Assembly: GCF_004322755.1 (NCBI RefSeq) | Contig: NZ_CP036401.1 | Span: 5,704,001-5,768,000, forward strand | From: Pseudoduganella albidiflava | Lineage (GTDB): Bacteria > Pseudomonadota > Gammaproteobacteria > Burkholderiales > Burkholderiaceae_D | Direction: 5' to 3' | Length of the DNA stretch: 64,000 bases | Shown: piece after piece, positions 56,981 through 64,000 of the stretch | Layout of the letters: each line of letters starts with the position of its first letter | How positions within the stretch are numbered: position 1 is the first letter of the stretch | Program-made: the position numbers and the translations under genes | The notes under the pieces: generated by a model | The model's input: the letters and a program-made list of their open reading frames with translations, nothing else | What the model was told of the DNA's origin: nothing | Database searches by the model: none

Positions 56981-59304
56981 ACGGCGAACTGCCCGTCGGT
57001 ACGGCGCGCGCGGCCTGGCTGCTGGCGCGGCTGCGCCTGCAACGCCTGCTGAACCTCGCCACCGTGTCGATGCGGCGCAAGCCCGCTGCCGGCACCGCCA
57101 TGGGCCGCACCGCCACCGCGGGCAAGCGCCGCGGCCGCTGGATCCTGCCGCTCGTGCTGGCGCTGCTGATGGTGCTGGCCTTTGCGCTCCAGTCGCAGAC
57201 GATCCTGACGAACCTGCATTGCGAGCTGACGCCGCACAGCGCCTGCGGCAGCCAGGCCACGCCGGAAGACCTGCGGCGCGCGGTCTCGGCGCAGCTGCGC
57301 GAGGCGCCGTTCAGCGCCCCCTTGCAGCGCGCGCTGGCCATGGAACTCTGGCTGCTGTGGCTGGTGGCGCTGCTGGTGCCGCTCGGCAGCCGCGAGCTGG
57401 CGCAGCCGGACTGGGACCTGGAATGGCTGGTGACCTTGCCGGTACGCCGCAAGGGCCTGCTGTGGGCCCGGGTGCTGGAACGCACCGTCACCAATCCCAC
57501 CGGCTGGCTGGTGCTGTGGCCGACGATGCTGATGATCGGCTGGCATGCCGGCCTGCGCTGGAGCGCGCCGCTGGCGGCAACGGCCGCCGCCGTGGCCCTG
57601 CTCGCGCTTGCCGCGATGGTGCGCACGCTGGTCGATACCGGTTTGCGCCTCACGCTGCCGCCATCGCAATTGCGCAACCTGCAGGCCGCCATCTCGGTGG
57701 TCTCGCTGCCGCTGATCTACCTCGTCATCGCCCTGTCGACGGGCCGCGGCGGCATCACGATGGACTGGGCCCGCGCCTGGCCCGGCTGGACGCTGTGGAC
57801 GCCGCCCGGCCTCGCCGTCCAGCTGCTCGATGCGCGGTCGCTGCCGGCCGCGCTCGGCCATGCCGCATTGCTGGCGCTGCAGGCCGGCCTGCTGCTGTGG
57901 GCCGGCATCGCGCTGCTGGCGCGCCAGTTGTCCGCCGGCGTGGTGGCCGCCAGCTCGCGCGAAGCCGCACGCGCGCAGCGGCCGCCGCCGGCATCGTTGC
58001 GCGCCTTGCCGGGCACCGCGCTGCAGCGGCGCGAGCTGCGCCTGCTGGGCCGCGACCGCACCTTCCTCGTGCAAAGCCTGGTCGTGCCGCTGGTGATCAT
58101 CGGCAGCCAGCTGTTCTTCACCGGGCGCATGGAGGCGATGGCGCAGCTGGGAACCGACCAGGCGCTGCTGGCTTCCATCGCGTTCGGGCTGGGCAGCTAT
58201 GTGCTGCTGCTGTCCGCGTTCCAGACCATCAATACGGAAGGCCAGGCGCTGTGGATGCTGTACACCTTCCCCGGCACACTGGAACGCATGCTGCTGCAGA
58301 AGGCGCGGCTGTGGGCGGTGCTGGCACTGGTGTACCCGGCCGCCGTGTTCGCGATCGGCATCGGCTACGCGCCGGGCATCGATGCCGGGCTGGTGACAAG
58401 GATGGCGCTCGTGGCGCTCGGCATTCCCGTGTTCGCGCTGATCGCGGTGGCGCTCGGCGTGTGGGCTTCCGACCCGCTGGCGCAGGAAGCCACCGCGCGC
58501 ATCCGCCCGACCTACGTGTACCTGTATTCGCTGCTGGCGGGGCTGTACGGCTTTGCGCTGTACACCACCACGCTGCCGCACCGGGTGGCCGTGGTCGTGC
58601 TGCTGGTCGCGCTGGCACTGGCGCTGTGGCAGAAGGCGCGCGACCACCTGCCCTACCTGCTCGACCCGGCCGCGGCGCCGCCGCCCCGCGTGTCCGCCGC
58701 CGACGGCATGGTCGCCGCGCTGCTGTTCCTTGCCGTGCAGGCGATCGCGCTGGCCGTCATCCACCGTACGGCCGGACCGCCCGCGCTGCCGGACCTGGCG
58801 CTTGCGCTGGCGATCGGCGGCGCCGTGGTGTGGGCGCTGGTGCGCTTCGTGTACTGGCGCATGGGCACAACCGGCGTGCCCAGGTTCCGGCACGGGCCGG
58901 TGCTGCCCGCCCTGCTGGCCGGGGCGGCGTGGGCGATCCCGGCGATCGCCGCTGCGGCGCTGTACCTGGTGGCGGCGCGGCACTTCGGTATCCCACTGCC
59001 GCGGCCGGAGGGCGCCATCGCGCTGCCGCTGCTGCTGGCCATTGCCTGCGTGGCGGCGCCGCTGTCCGAGGAATTCATCTTCCGGGGCCTGCTGTTCGGC
59101 GGGCTGCGCCGCTCGCTGCCGTTCGCGGCGGCGACCATCGTCAGCGCGGCGCTGTTCGCCGTCGTGCATCCGCCGCCGTCGATGCTGCCGGTGTTCGTGC
59201 TGGGCCTGTGCACGGCGCTGGCGTACGGGCGCAACGGCAGCCTGCTGGCGGCGGTGGCCACGCACGCGGTGTACAACGGGGCGATCATCGCGATCCAGGC
59301 TTGA
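56977..59304 (+). CDS. ABC exporter permease fused to a CPBP-family intramembrane protease
   Basis: A 775-residue membrane protein. Residues 1-~560 carry many membrane helices and are the ABC-2-type permease partner of the preceding ATPase (PLGSRELAQPDWDLEWLVTLPVRRKGLLWARVLER is a typical cytoplasmic loop). Residues ~600-775 form a CPBP (CAAX protease/bacteriocin-processing) domain with Glu698-Glu699-x3-Arg703 (SEEFIFRG), His731 (VVHPPPS) and His763-x3-Asn767 (THAVYNG), all catalytic motifs intact. The start is the GTG overlapping the ATPase stop. Export joined to membrane proteolysis suggests processing of an exported peptide or substrate; this is inference. After its stop the frame stays open through the repeat array. 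Confidence 0.88.
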   Translation: MNGELPVGTARAAWLLARLRLQRLLNLATVSMRRKPAAGTAMGRTATAGKRRGRWILPLVLALLMVLAFALQSQTILTNLHCELTPHSACGSQATPEDLRRAVSAQLREAPFSAPLQRALAMELWLLWLVALLVPLGSRELAQPDWDLEWLVTLPVRRKGLLWARVLERTVTNPTGWLVLWPTMLMIGWHAGLRWSAPLAATAAAVALLALAAMVRTLVDTGLRLTLPPSQLRNLQAAISVVSLPLIYLVIALSTGRGGITMDWARAWPGWTLWTPPGLAVQLLDARSLPAALGHAALLALQAGLLLWAGIALLARQLSAGVVAASSREAARAQRPPPASLRALPGTALQRRELRLLGRDRTFLVQSLVVPLVIIGSQLFFTGRMEAMAQLGTDQALLASIAFGLGSYVLLLSAFQTINTEGQALWMLYTFPGTLERMLLQKARLWAVLALVYPAAVFAIGIGYAPGIDAGLVTRMALVALGIPVFALIAVALGVWASDPLAQEATARIRPTYVYLYSLLAGLYGFALYTTTLPHRVAVVVLLVALALALWQKARDHLPYLLDPAAAPPPRVSAADGMVAALLFLAVQAIALAVIHRTAGPPALPDLALALAIGGAVVWALVRFVYWRMGTTGVPRFRHGPVLPALLAGAAWAIPAIAAAALYLVAARHFGIPLPRPEGAIALPLLLAIACVAAPLSEEFIFRGLLFGGLRRSLPFAAATIVSAALFAVVHPPPSMLPVFVLGLCTALAYGRNGSLLAAVATHAVYNGAIIAIQA

Positions 59305-59315
59305 AAGTGCATGTC

Positions 59316-59450
59316 GAATTCGTGCCTGCCGAATTCATGCCTGCCGGGTTCATGCCTGCCGGGTTCATGCCTGCCGAGTTCATGCCTGCCGAATTCATGC
59401 CTGCCGAATTCATGCCTGCCGAATTCATGCCTGCCGAGTTCATCCCTGCT
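59316..59450. repeat. Nine tandem 15-bp repeats after the permease-CPBP gene
   Basis: Nine units of about GAATTCATGCCTGCC, starting at 59316, 59331, 59346 and so on to 59436. Variation is at the second and third bases (GAA/GGG/GAG) with single changes in the first and last unit. 15 bp is a multiple of three and all three plus frames are open across it. In the frame of the upstream gene, after its TGA, it would read NSCLP/GSCLP/SSCLP pentapeptides from an ATG at 59311 to a TAG at 59455-59457. It ends just before a Fur box. Confidence 0.95.
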
Positions 59451-59458
59451 GAGTTAGA

Positions 59459-59475
59459 ATGAGAATTATTCTCAT
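59459..59475. promoter_or_regulatory. Fur box upstream of the esterase
   Basis: ATGAGAATTATTCTCAT is a perfect 8-1-8 palindrome, the same core as the site at 51047-51063. It ends 13 bp before the esterase ATG. Confidence 0.9.
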
Positions 59476-59488
59476 CCAATTGCGTGCA

Positions 59489-60421
59489 ATGACGGCTGTT
59501 TCTTCCCCCAGTTCTTTCCCCTCTCCTTCGCGCCGGCGCCTGCTGTCGGCCGGCGGCGCCATGCTGGGTGCCACCCTGCTGCCCGGCGTGGCGCGCGCCG
59601 GCGATGCCTGGCAAGACGTCGTGCTGCCGCAGGCGCGCCAGCGCGACCTGGTTTCATCCATTACCGGCGGGCGTTACCGCATCTTCATCAGCGTGCCCGA
59701 TACGCCGGCACCGGCGGCCGGCCACCCGGTGCTGTACGCGCTGGACGGCAACGCCTCGTTCCCGATGCTGGCACAGATGGCGCGCACCGCCGCGCGGCGC
59801 GCCAAGGCCACCGGGCAGGCGGCGCCGGTGGTGGTTGGCATCGGTTATCCGACCGGCGACGATTACCACCCGGACCGCGGGCGCGACTACACGCCGCCCA
59901 CGCCCGGTGCCCCGGCTACGGAAGGCGGCGCAGGGCGCTTCCTCGATTTCATCGAACAGGAACTGAAGCCGCTGGTGCGCACGCTGGCGCCGATCGATCC
60001 GCAGCGGCAGGCCTTGTACGGGCATTCGTACGGCGGCCTGTGCACGCTGCACGCGCTGTTCACGCGGCCGGCGATGTTCCAGACTTATCTGGCCGCCAGT
60101 CCGTCGATCTGGTACCGCGAGCGCGCCGTGCTGGCGGGGCTGGAAGGCTTCGACAAGCGCGTGGCAGCGCTGGCGGTGAAGCCGTCCGTGCTGCTGTGCG
60201 CCGGCGAGCTGGAACAGCCGGCCGCCGGCGGTGCTCCCGGCTCGCGCGACGCGATCGCGGCCGAGCGGCGCATGATCGATGAGGCGCGGGCGTTGTCGGT
60301 GAAGCTTGGCGCCATGAACGGCACCGTAGCGCGAGCGGAATTCATGCTCTTCGCGCGGGAAAACCACGGCTCCGCGGCGTTCCCCGCCATGGCGCGGGGG
60401 ATGGAGTTCTTCCTGGCGTAA
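59489..60421 (+). CDS. Tat-exported alpha/beta-hydrolase, probable siderophore esterase (Fes/IroE type)
   Basis: A 310-residue protein. A twin-arginine-like signal RRRLLSAGGAMLGATLLPGVARA is followed by an IroE/Fes-like hydrolase: HPVLYALDGNASFPMLAQ, the nucleophile elbow GHSYGG, and a C-terminal ENHGSAAFPAMARGMEFF with the catalytic His. A Fur box lies directly upstream, so iron limitation should induce it. Cleavage of a ferric siderophore in the periplasm would fit, working with the receptor at 51082-53196. The start is not the upstream ATG that lies inside the Fur box. Confidence 0.85.
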   Translation: MTAVSSPSSFPSPSRRRLLSAGGAMLGATLLPGVARAGDAWQDVVLPQARQRDLVSSITGGRYRIFISVPDTPAPAAGHPVLYALDGNASFPMLAQMARTAARRAKATGQAAPVVVGIGYPTGDDYHPDRGRDYTPPTPGAPATEGGAGRFLDFIEQELKPLVRTLAPIDPQRQALYGHSYGGLCTLHALFTRPAMFQTYLAASPSIWYRERAVLAGLEGFDKRVAALAVKPSVLLCAGELEQPAAGGAPGSRDAIAAERRMIDEARALSVKLGAMNGTVARAEFMLFARENHGSAAFPAMARGMEFFLA

Positions 60422-60439
60422 TTGCCTGTGCCGCGCGCG

Positions 60440-60733
60440 CTACAGCAGGCGCGCCGGACACAGGGCGCGCATCAGCCACAGCGCGGCCGCACCGAGCACG
60501 CTGGTGGCGATCGTCGTCACCACGATCAACAGGGGCAGCGCATGCTCGCCCAGTTCATCGGCCAGCACGATCGTGCTCAGCGCCACCACCAGCTGCGCCG
60601 GCACGATCACGCGCAGCCAGCGCCGCGCACCCGGAAAGCCGCGCCGCTCGAGCTTGCGCGCCGCGAGCACCACCGGCCCGCACAGCACGGCAAGGAAAAC
60701 AGCGACAAACAAAATCATTTGCAGGATGCGCAT
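60440..60733 (-). CDS. Small inner-membrane protein
   Basis: A 97-residue protein with three predicted membrane segments (ILQMILFVAVFLAVLCGPVVLAA, RVIVPAQLVVALSTIVLA, PLLIVVTTIATSVLGAAALWLM) separated by a basic loop. GAGGAA stands before the ATG. The family is not recognised. A longer in-frame reading upstream runs into repeat DNA and was not used. Confidence 0.6.
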   Translation of the reverse strand: MRILQMILFVAVFLAVLCGPVVLAARKLERRGFPGARRWLRVIVPAQLVVALSTIVLADELGEHALPLLIVVTTIATSVLGAAALWLMRALCPARLL

Positions 60734-60836
60734 TCGTTTCCTCGGCAAAGGCCGCCAGCATAGCGCAAGGCGCCGCACTGTTGTGCCTCCACCACAAAAA
60801 GTATTGCCCAAATTCGGGGGTGTAGCTGGGGTTTTG

Positions 60837-60885
60837 CGAAGCATGCTTCGCGCCTGCGTAACGATACAGGCCTGCAAGCCTGTAT
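60837..60885. repeat. Two inverted repeats in a likely dispersed element
   Basis: CGAAGCATGCTTCG (60837-60850) is a perfect palindrome; ATACAGGC (60864-60871) pairs with GCCTGTAT (60878-60885). They lie in the 372-bp non-coding stretch before the Ter cluster. On both sides the sequence keeps the look of a conserved non-coding element that is often mis-annotated as a small ORF. Confidence 0.7.
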
Positions 60886-60906
60886 TCCTTCCTGTCCCCG
60901 AATCTT

Positions 60907-60982
60907 TTTCCTCAAACCGGGGTCAGACCCCAGTTTGAAGAAATGTTTCCCGAAATCGGGGTCTGACCCCGGTTTGAGGAAA
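60907..60982. repeat. 25-bp perfect inverted repeat
   Basis: The arm 60907-60931 is the exact reverse complement of 60958-60982, with a 26-nt loop. Each arm also contains its own 13-bp near-palindrome, GGGGTCAGACCCC on the left and GGGGTCTGACCCC on the right. It resembles a REP-type or small mobile element. Confidence 0.85.
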
Positions 60983-61105
60983 CATTGCGCGAAAAAAAGC
61001 GGTGGCTCGTACGGGCCACCGCGAAGGGAAGCGCGCCATGGGGCTGGCGCAGGTGAAACACGGTGCGTGGCGGCACGGCAGGGCCGTGGCCGCCGTGATC
61101 GTTGC

Positions 61106-61687
61106 CTACAGGTGCTGCGCGACTTGCGGCATCAATTCCTCGAACGTGCGGCCGGTGCCGTTCTCGCCGATCGCGTGCATCTTCCATTCGCCGTTGTGGC
61201 GGTACAGCTTGGCCATGATCTGGGCGCTGTGCGAGCCCTGCACGGACAGGTCGAAGCGCGCCACTTCCTTGCCGTCCCTGGCGTTCAGGAGCCGGCAGTA
61301 GGCGTTCTGCACCTGCGCGAAGCTCTGGCCCGTGAAGCTGTTCACGGTGAACACGATGCTCTTCACGTTGGCCGGCACCTGCTGCAGGCTCACGCTGATC
61401 TGCTCGTCGTCGCCATCGCCGGCCCCGGTGCGGTTGTCGCCGGAGTGCACGATGCTGCCATCGCGGCTCTTCAGCTGGCGGAACCATACCGCGTCGACCG
61501 GCTTGTTGGCCTCGTCGAACAGCAGGCAGGAAGCGTCCAGGTCGACGTCGGCGCTCTTGCTGCCGAAACCGAGGAAACCCTTGCTCTTCACGGCGTCCCA
61601 TCCCAGGCCCATGGTCACCTGCGACAGCGCGCCGCCGGCTTCCTTGTCCAGGGAAATCTTCTGGCCCTTCGTCAAATTGACTGACAT
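61106..61687 (-). CDS. TerD-family stress protein
   Basis: A 193-residue TerD-type beta-sandwich protein. The Ca2+-binding motif region DVDLDASCLLFDEANK and the [23 protein letters not shown] signature, and the C-terminal strand pattern QIMAKLYRHNGEWKMHAIGE, are typical. TerD proteins belong to tellurite/stress resistance clusters. It is last in a four-gene minus-strand group. Confidence 0.93.
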   Translation of the reverse strand: MSVNLTKGQKISLDKEAGGALSQVTMGLGWDAVKSKGFLGFGSKSADVDLDASCLLFDEANKPVDAVWFRQLKSRDGSIVHSGDNRTGAGDGDDEQISVSLQQVPANVKSIVFTVNSFTGQSFAQVQNAYCRLLNARDGKEVARFDLSVQGSHSAQIMAKLYRHNGEWKMHAIGENGTGRTFEELMPQVAQHL

Positions 61688-61752
61688 GACATCCTCCTCG
61701 TCACTGCACTCGAATCGATATGCTCAGCTGCCGCCCACGCTCGCGGGCGCGC

Positions 61753-62451
61753 TTACTGAGGCTTGGTGCTCGACAGCCACGACAGGAACGCCGCCCGGCT
61801 GCGCGAGCACACCACCACCTTGCCGGTTCCCGAGAAGCGCAGCACCATCCCTTCGCCGCTCGTCACGCTGTTGACCAGGTTGCCGAGGAAGCCGCTGCTG
61901 CGGCTGGTCGACACCGACATCTCGTAGCGCAGCGAGCTGTCCCAGCACACCACGTGCGAGTTGTCGATCACGATATCCTTGCCGGCTTCCACGTCCAGCG
62001 TGGCCACCGAGCCGAAGCCCGAGACCACCAGCTGCCCGCTGCCCGAGGTTTCCGTGATGAAGAAGCCGCCCGTCTGGCCGAACAGCGCGGTGCCCACGTT
62101 CTGGGTCCGCACGTTCAGGTTCACGCTCGACGACGCCGCCACGAAGGCGCCGTCGCTGATCATGTACTGGCGCTGGCCCACGTCCAGCACCTGCATGGCG
62201 CCCGGCAGCGTGGGCGACAGCAGGCAGTCGCCATCGCCCTTGACGGCTTCGATGTGCTGCTGGAAGAACGATTCGCCGTTGGCGAAGGTGCGCATCAGCG
62301 CCGCCCCCAGCCCGCCGTTCATCTTGCCTTTCAGCTCGAGGTTCGCCTCCATCATGACCATCGCGTTGGCTTCGCAATAGATCTTCTCGCCGTGGCGAAG
62401 GGTCACGTGCAGGAACGGATCCTCTTCGCCGGTGATCGTAAATACGGGCAT
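61753..62451 (-). CDS. AIM24 / TIGR00266 family protein
   Basis: A 232-residue beta-rich protein of the AIM24 family: VTLRHGEKIYCEANAMVMMEANLELKGKMNGG, LLSPTLPGAMQVLDV, ISDGAFVAASSSVNLNVRTQNVGTALFGQTGGFFITETSGSGQLVVSGFGS. Such proteins are often encoded between terD-like genes; biochemical role unknown. It starts 3 bp after the stop of the TerE-like gene. Confidence 0.88.
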   Translation of the reverse strand: MPVFTITGEEDPFLHVTLRHGEKIYCEANAMVMMEANLELKGKMNGGLGAALMRTFANGESFFQQHIEAVKGDGDCLLSPTLPGAMQVLDVGQRQYMISDGAFVAASSSVNLNVRTQNVGTALFGQTGGFFITETSGSGQLVVSGFGSVATLDVEAGKDIVIDNSHVVCWDSSLRYEMSVSTSRSSGFLGNLVNSVTSGEGMVLRFSGTGKVVVCSRSRAAFLSWLSSTKPQ

Positions 62452-62454
62452 GAC

Positions 62455-63030
62455 TTACACCGCCACGCCGTAGTTCCGGGCCAGTGCCGCCAGGCCGCCC
62501 GCATAACCCTGGCCCACGGCGCGGAATTTCCAGTCGCTGCCGTTGCGATACAGTTCGCCGAACACCATCGCGGTTTCCGTCGAGCTGTCCTCGGACAGGT
62601 CGTAGCGCGCCACTTCCTGGCTGTTGGCGGTATTCACGCAGCGCACGAAGGCTTTCTGCACCTGGCCAAAGCTCTGGCGGCGCGCCTCGGCATCGTGGAT
62701 CGTCACGCAGACGGCGATCTTGTCGACGTCGGCCGGCACTTTCGACAGGTCGACCTGCACGGTCTCGTCGTCGCCCGAGCCTTCGCCGGTGCGGTTGTCG
62801 CCCGAGTGCACGATCGAGCCGTCGGTGGATTTCAGGTTGTTGTAGAAGATAAAGTCGGAGTCGCTGCGTACCTTGCCATCCGCCTTCAGCAGGAAGGCCG
62901 AGCTGTCGATGTCGAATGCCGCGCCATCGGTGGCGCGCACATCCCAGCCCAGGCCGATCGTCAGTTGCGACAGGCCGGGAGCTTCCTTGCTCAGGTTGAC
63001 GTTACCGCCTTTTTGCAGACTGATTGCCAT
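62455..63030 (-). CDS. TerD-family stress protein (TerE-like)
   Basis: A 191-residue TerD-type protein: [68 protein letters not shown], and [14 protein letters not shown]. It keeps the acidic Ca2+ motifs. The start with AAGGAG upstream was used; a longer frame is not conserved. It heads the 62455-61106 gene group. Confidence 0.93.
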   Translation of the reverse strand: MAISLQKGGNVNLSKEAPGLSQLTIGLGWDVRATDGAAFDIDSSAFLLKADGKVRSDSDFIFYNNLKSTDGSIVHSGDNRTGEGSGDDETVQVDLSKVPADVDKIAVCVTIHDAEARRQSFGQVQKAFVRCVNTANSQEVARYDLSEDSSTETAMVFGELYRNGSDWKFRAVGQGYAGGLAALARNYGVAV

Positions 63031-63204
63031 GATCGATTTCTCCTTCGATTGTTTGAGACACCTTGCTTCCGGCGCGGCGCGACTGGTGTCGGATGGCGCG
63101 CCGCGTTGTTCGGGACGGGCTCGCTGCCCGTCCATTCTTGTGAGGGACCTTAACCGACGGTCCTTATGCCACCCTTATGTTCCCTGATGATGCCCTGCGG
63201 GCCG

Positions 63205-64000
63205 TCATGCCGGGGCCAGGGTTTCCTGCTGCTTGCGGTACCGTACCGACGACCATACCGAGGCGGCGATGAAGGCCACGCCGATCAGGCCGGTGAAGAT
63301 CTCGGGCACATGGAACTTCATGCTTGCCAGCATGATCGCCGCCAGGATGCCGATCGCATAGTGTGCCCCATGTTCCAGGTAGACGTAAGCGTCCAGCGTG
63401 CCTTTTTCCACCAGGTACACCGTCATCGAACGCACGAACATCGCGCCGATCGCCAGGCCCACCATGATGATGACCACGTCCTTGGTGATGGCGAACGCGC
63501 CGATCACGCCGTCGAACGAGAACGACGCATCGAGCACTTCCAGGTACAGGAAGCCGCCGATACCGCCGCGCTTGACCATCTCGCCCACGCCGGAGTCGCC
63601 TTCTTCGCCGGCCTCGAGGTAGTTCGACAAGGCGTCGACCGCCACGTAGATCAGCAGGCCCCACAGGCCGGACAGCAGCACCGCCAGCTTCTGGCCTTCG
63701 CCGACCAGCGTCATGCAGCCCAGCAGCGTGGCCAGCGCCACCATGATCGAAATCGAGGACACCTTGCCCAGCGAACCCAGTTTCTGCTCGAAGTTACCCA
63801 GCCAGTGGGTTTCCTTTTCCGGATCCAGGATGAAGTTCAGGAACACCATCAGCAGGAAGATGCCGCCGAACGCCGCCACTTCCGCGTGGTGCTCGGTCAG
63901 GTGGCGCGAATACTCGTCCGGATTGTTCAATGCCAGCGTCCACACGTCGGTCAGTCCGATGTCCGCGGCAACGGCCACGATCACCAGCGGGAACAGCAGC
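63205..64000 (-). CDS. DUF475 (TerC-like) membrane protein, cut by the window edge
   Basis: At least 265 residues of an integral membrane protein; the reading continues beyond 64000 (LLFPLVIVAVAADIG at the edge). Motifs are LDASFSFDGVIGAFAITKDVVIIMVGLAIGAMFVRS and the acidic GEEGDSG loop, which fit the DUF475 branch of the TerC superfamily, membrane partners of TerD proteins. The N-terminus is not visible. Confidence 0.9.
   Translation of the reverse strand, partial: LLFPLVIVAVAADIGLTDVWTLALNNPDEYSRHLTEHHAEVAAFGGIFLLMVFLNFILDPEKETHWLGNFEQKLGSLGKVSSISIMVALATLLGCMTLVGEGQKLAVLLSGLWGLLIYVAVDALSNYLEAGEEGDSGVGEMVKRGGIGGFLYLEVLDASFSFDGVIGAFAITKDVVIIMVGLAIGAMFVRSMTVYLVEKGTLDAYVYLEHGAHYAIGILAAIMLASMKFHVPEIFTGLIGVAFIAASVWSSVRYRKQQETLAPA

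Noticed and set aside
59316..59450. CRISPR-like array
   Set aside because: The units are contiguous without spacers; it is a simple tandem repeat.
60715..60915. Minus-strand 66-codon frame in the repeat region
   Set aside because: It runs through palindromic DNA and has no ribosome site; such frames are commonly mis-annotated repeat elements.

Overview
The window reads as chromosomal DNA of a GC-rich betaproteobacterium of the Oxalobacteraceae (Massilia / Pseudoduganella / Duganella type). The evidence is the complete division and cell-wall (dcw) cluster, the linkage ftsZ - peroxiredoxin - lpxC - DUF721 - secA - argJ, the block ftsY - ftsE - ftsX - rpoH, a Burkholderiales-type trimeric porin, and a PEP-CTERM protein. 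This genus-level placement is inference from gene content and protein style; no search was run.

Layout. 1-2.2 kb: argJ, a DUF815 ATPase and the first codons of a Nudix gene (minus strand, overlapping). 2.5-4.2 kb: an outer-membrane porin-like protein and a small PstS-like periplasmic protein. 4.3-9.3 kb: LprI-like protein, secA, dciA (DUF721), lpxC. 9.4-12.8 kb: an accessory block (DMT permease, SET-domain protein, PEP-CTERM protein, and a coupled murein-peptidase-like / periplasmic protein pair) that separates lpxC from the peroxiredoxin and ftsZ. 13.6-31.1 kb: fifteen dcw genes in one direction, mraZ-rsmH-ftsL-ftsI-murE-murF-mraY-murD-ftsW-murG-murC-ddl-ftsQ-ftsA-ftsZ. They are driven by a readable sigma70 promoter with four MraZ boxes at 10-bp spacing and closed by a strong terminator after ftsZ. 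31.1-33.4 kb: an AT-richer accessory patch with a DUF2875 (Tla3-like) lipoprotein.

33.5-43.0 kb: glpK directly behind the RNase P RNA gene, a thiamine-diphosphate enzyme, a secreted unknown, a porin, a chemotaxis receptor divergent from a TauD-type dioxygenase, and an AEC transporter. 43.2-48.5 kb: a CarH/LitR-type B12-binding MerR regulator, ftsY, ftsEX, and rpoH preceded by a CIRCE element. 48.7-50.9 kb: lipoprotein and gamma-glutamyltransferase. 51-60.4 kb: an iron-linked accessory region bounded by two Fur boxes (a TonB siderophore receptor at one end, a Tat-exported esterase at the other). It encloses a P450/ABM pair with an ArsR-type regulator, a signal peptidase, and an ABC exporter whose permease is fused to a CPBP protease. 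60.8-61.0 kb: inverted-repeat DNA resembling a dispersed element. 61.1-64 kb: a TerD/AIM24/TerD/DUF475 stress cluster running off the window.

The most interesting signals are regulatory or modular. They are the CIRCE box and palindromic leader of rpoH, the paired TGTC-N3-GACA sites before the putative cobalamin photoreceptor, and the paired TTGCCG-N2-CGGCAA palindromes between the chemotaxis receptor and the dioxygenase. Also notable are the permease-CPBP fusion followed in frame by a 15-bp repeat array, the overlapping murein-peptidase/periplasmic pair, and the orphan DUF2875 lipoprotein. No IS element, CRISPR array or tRNA was recognised.
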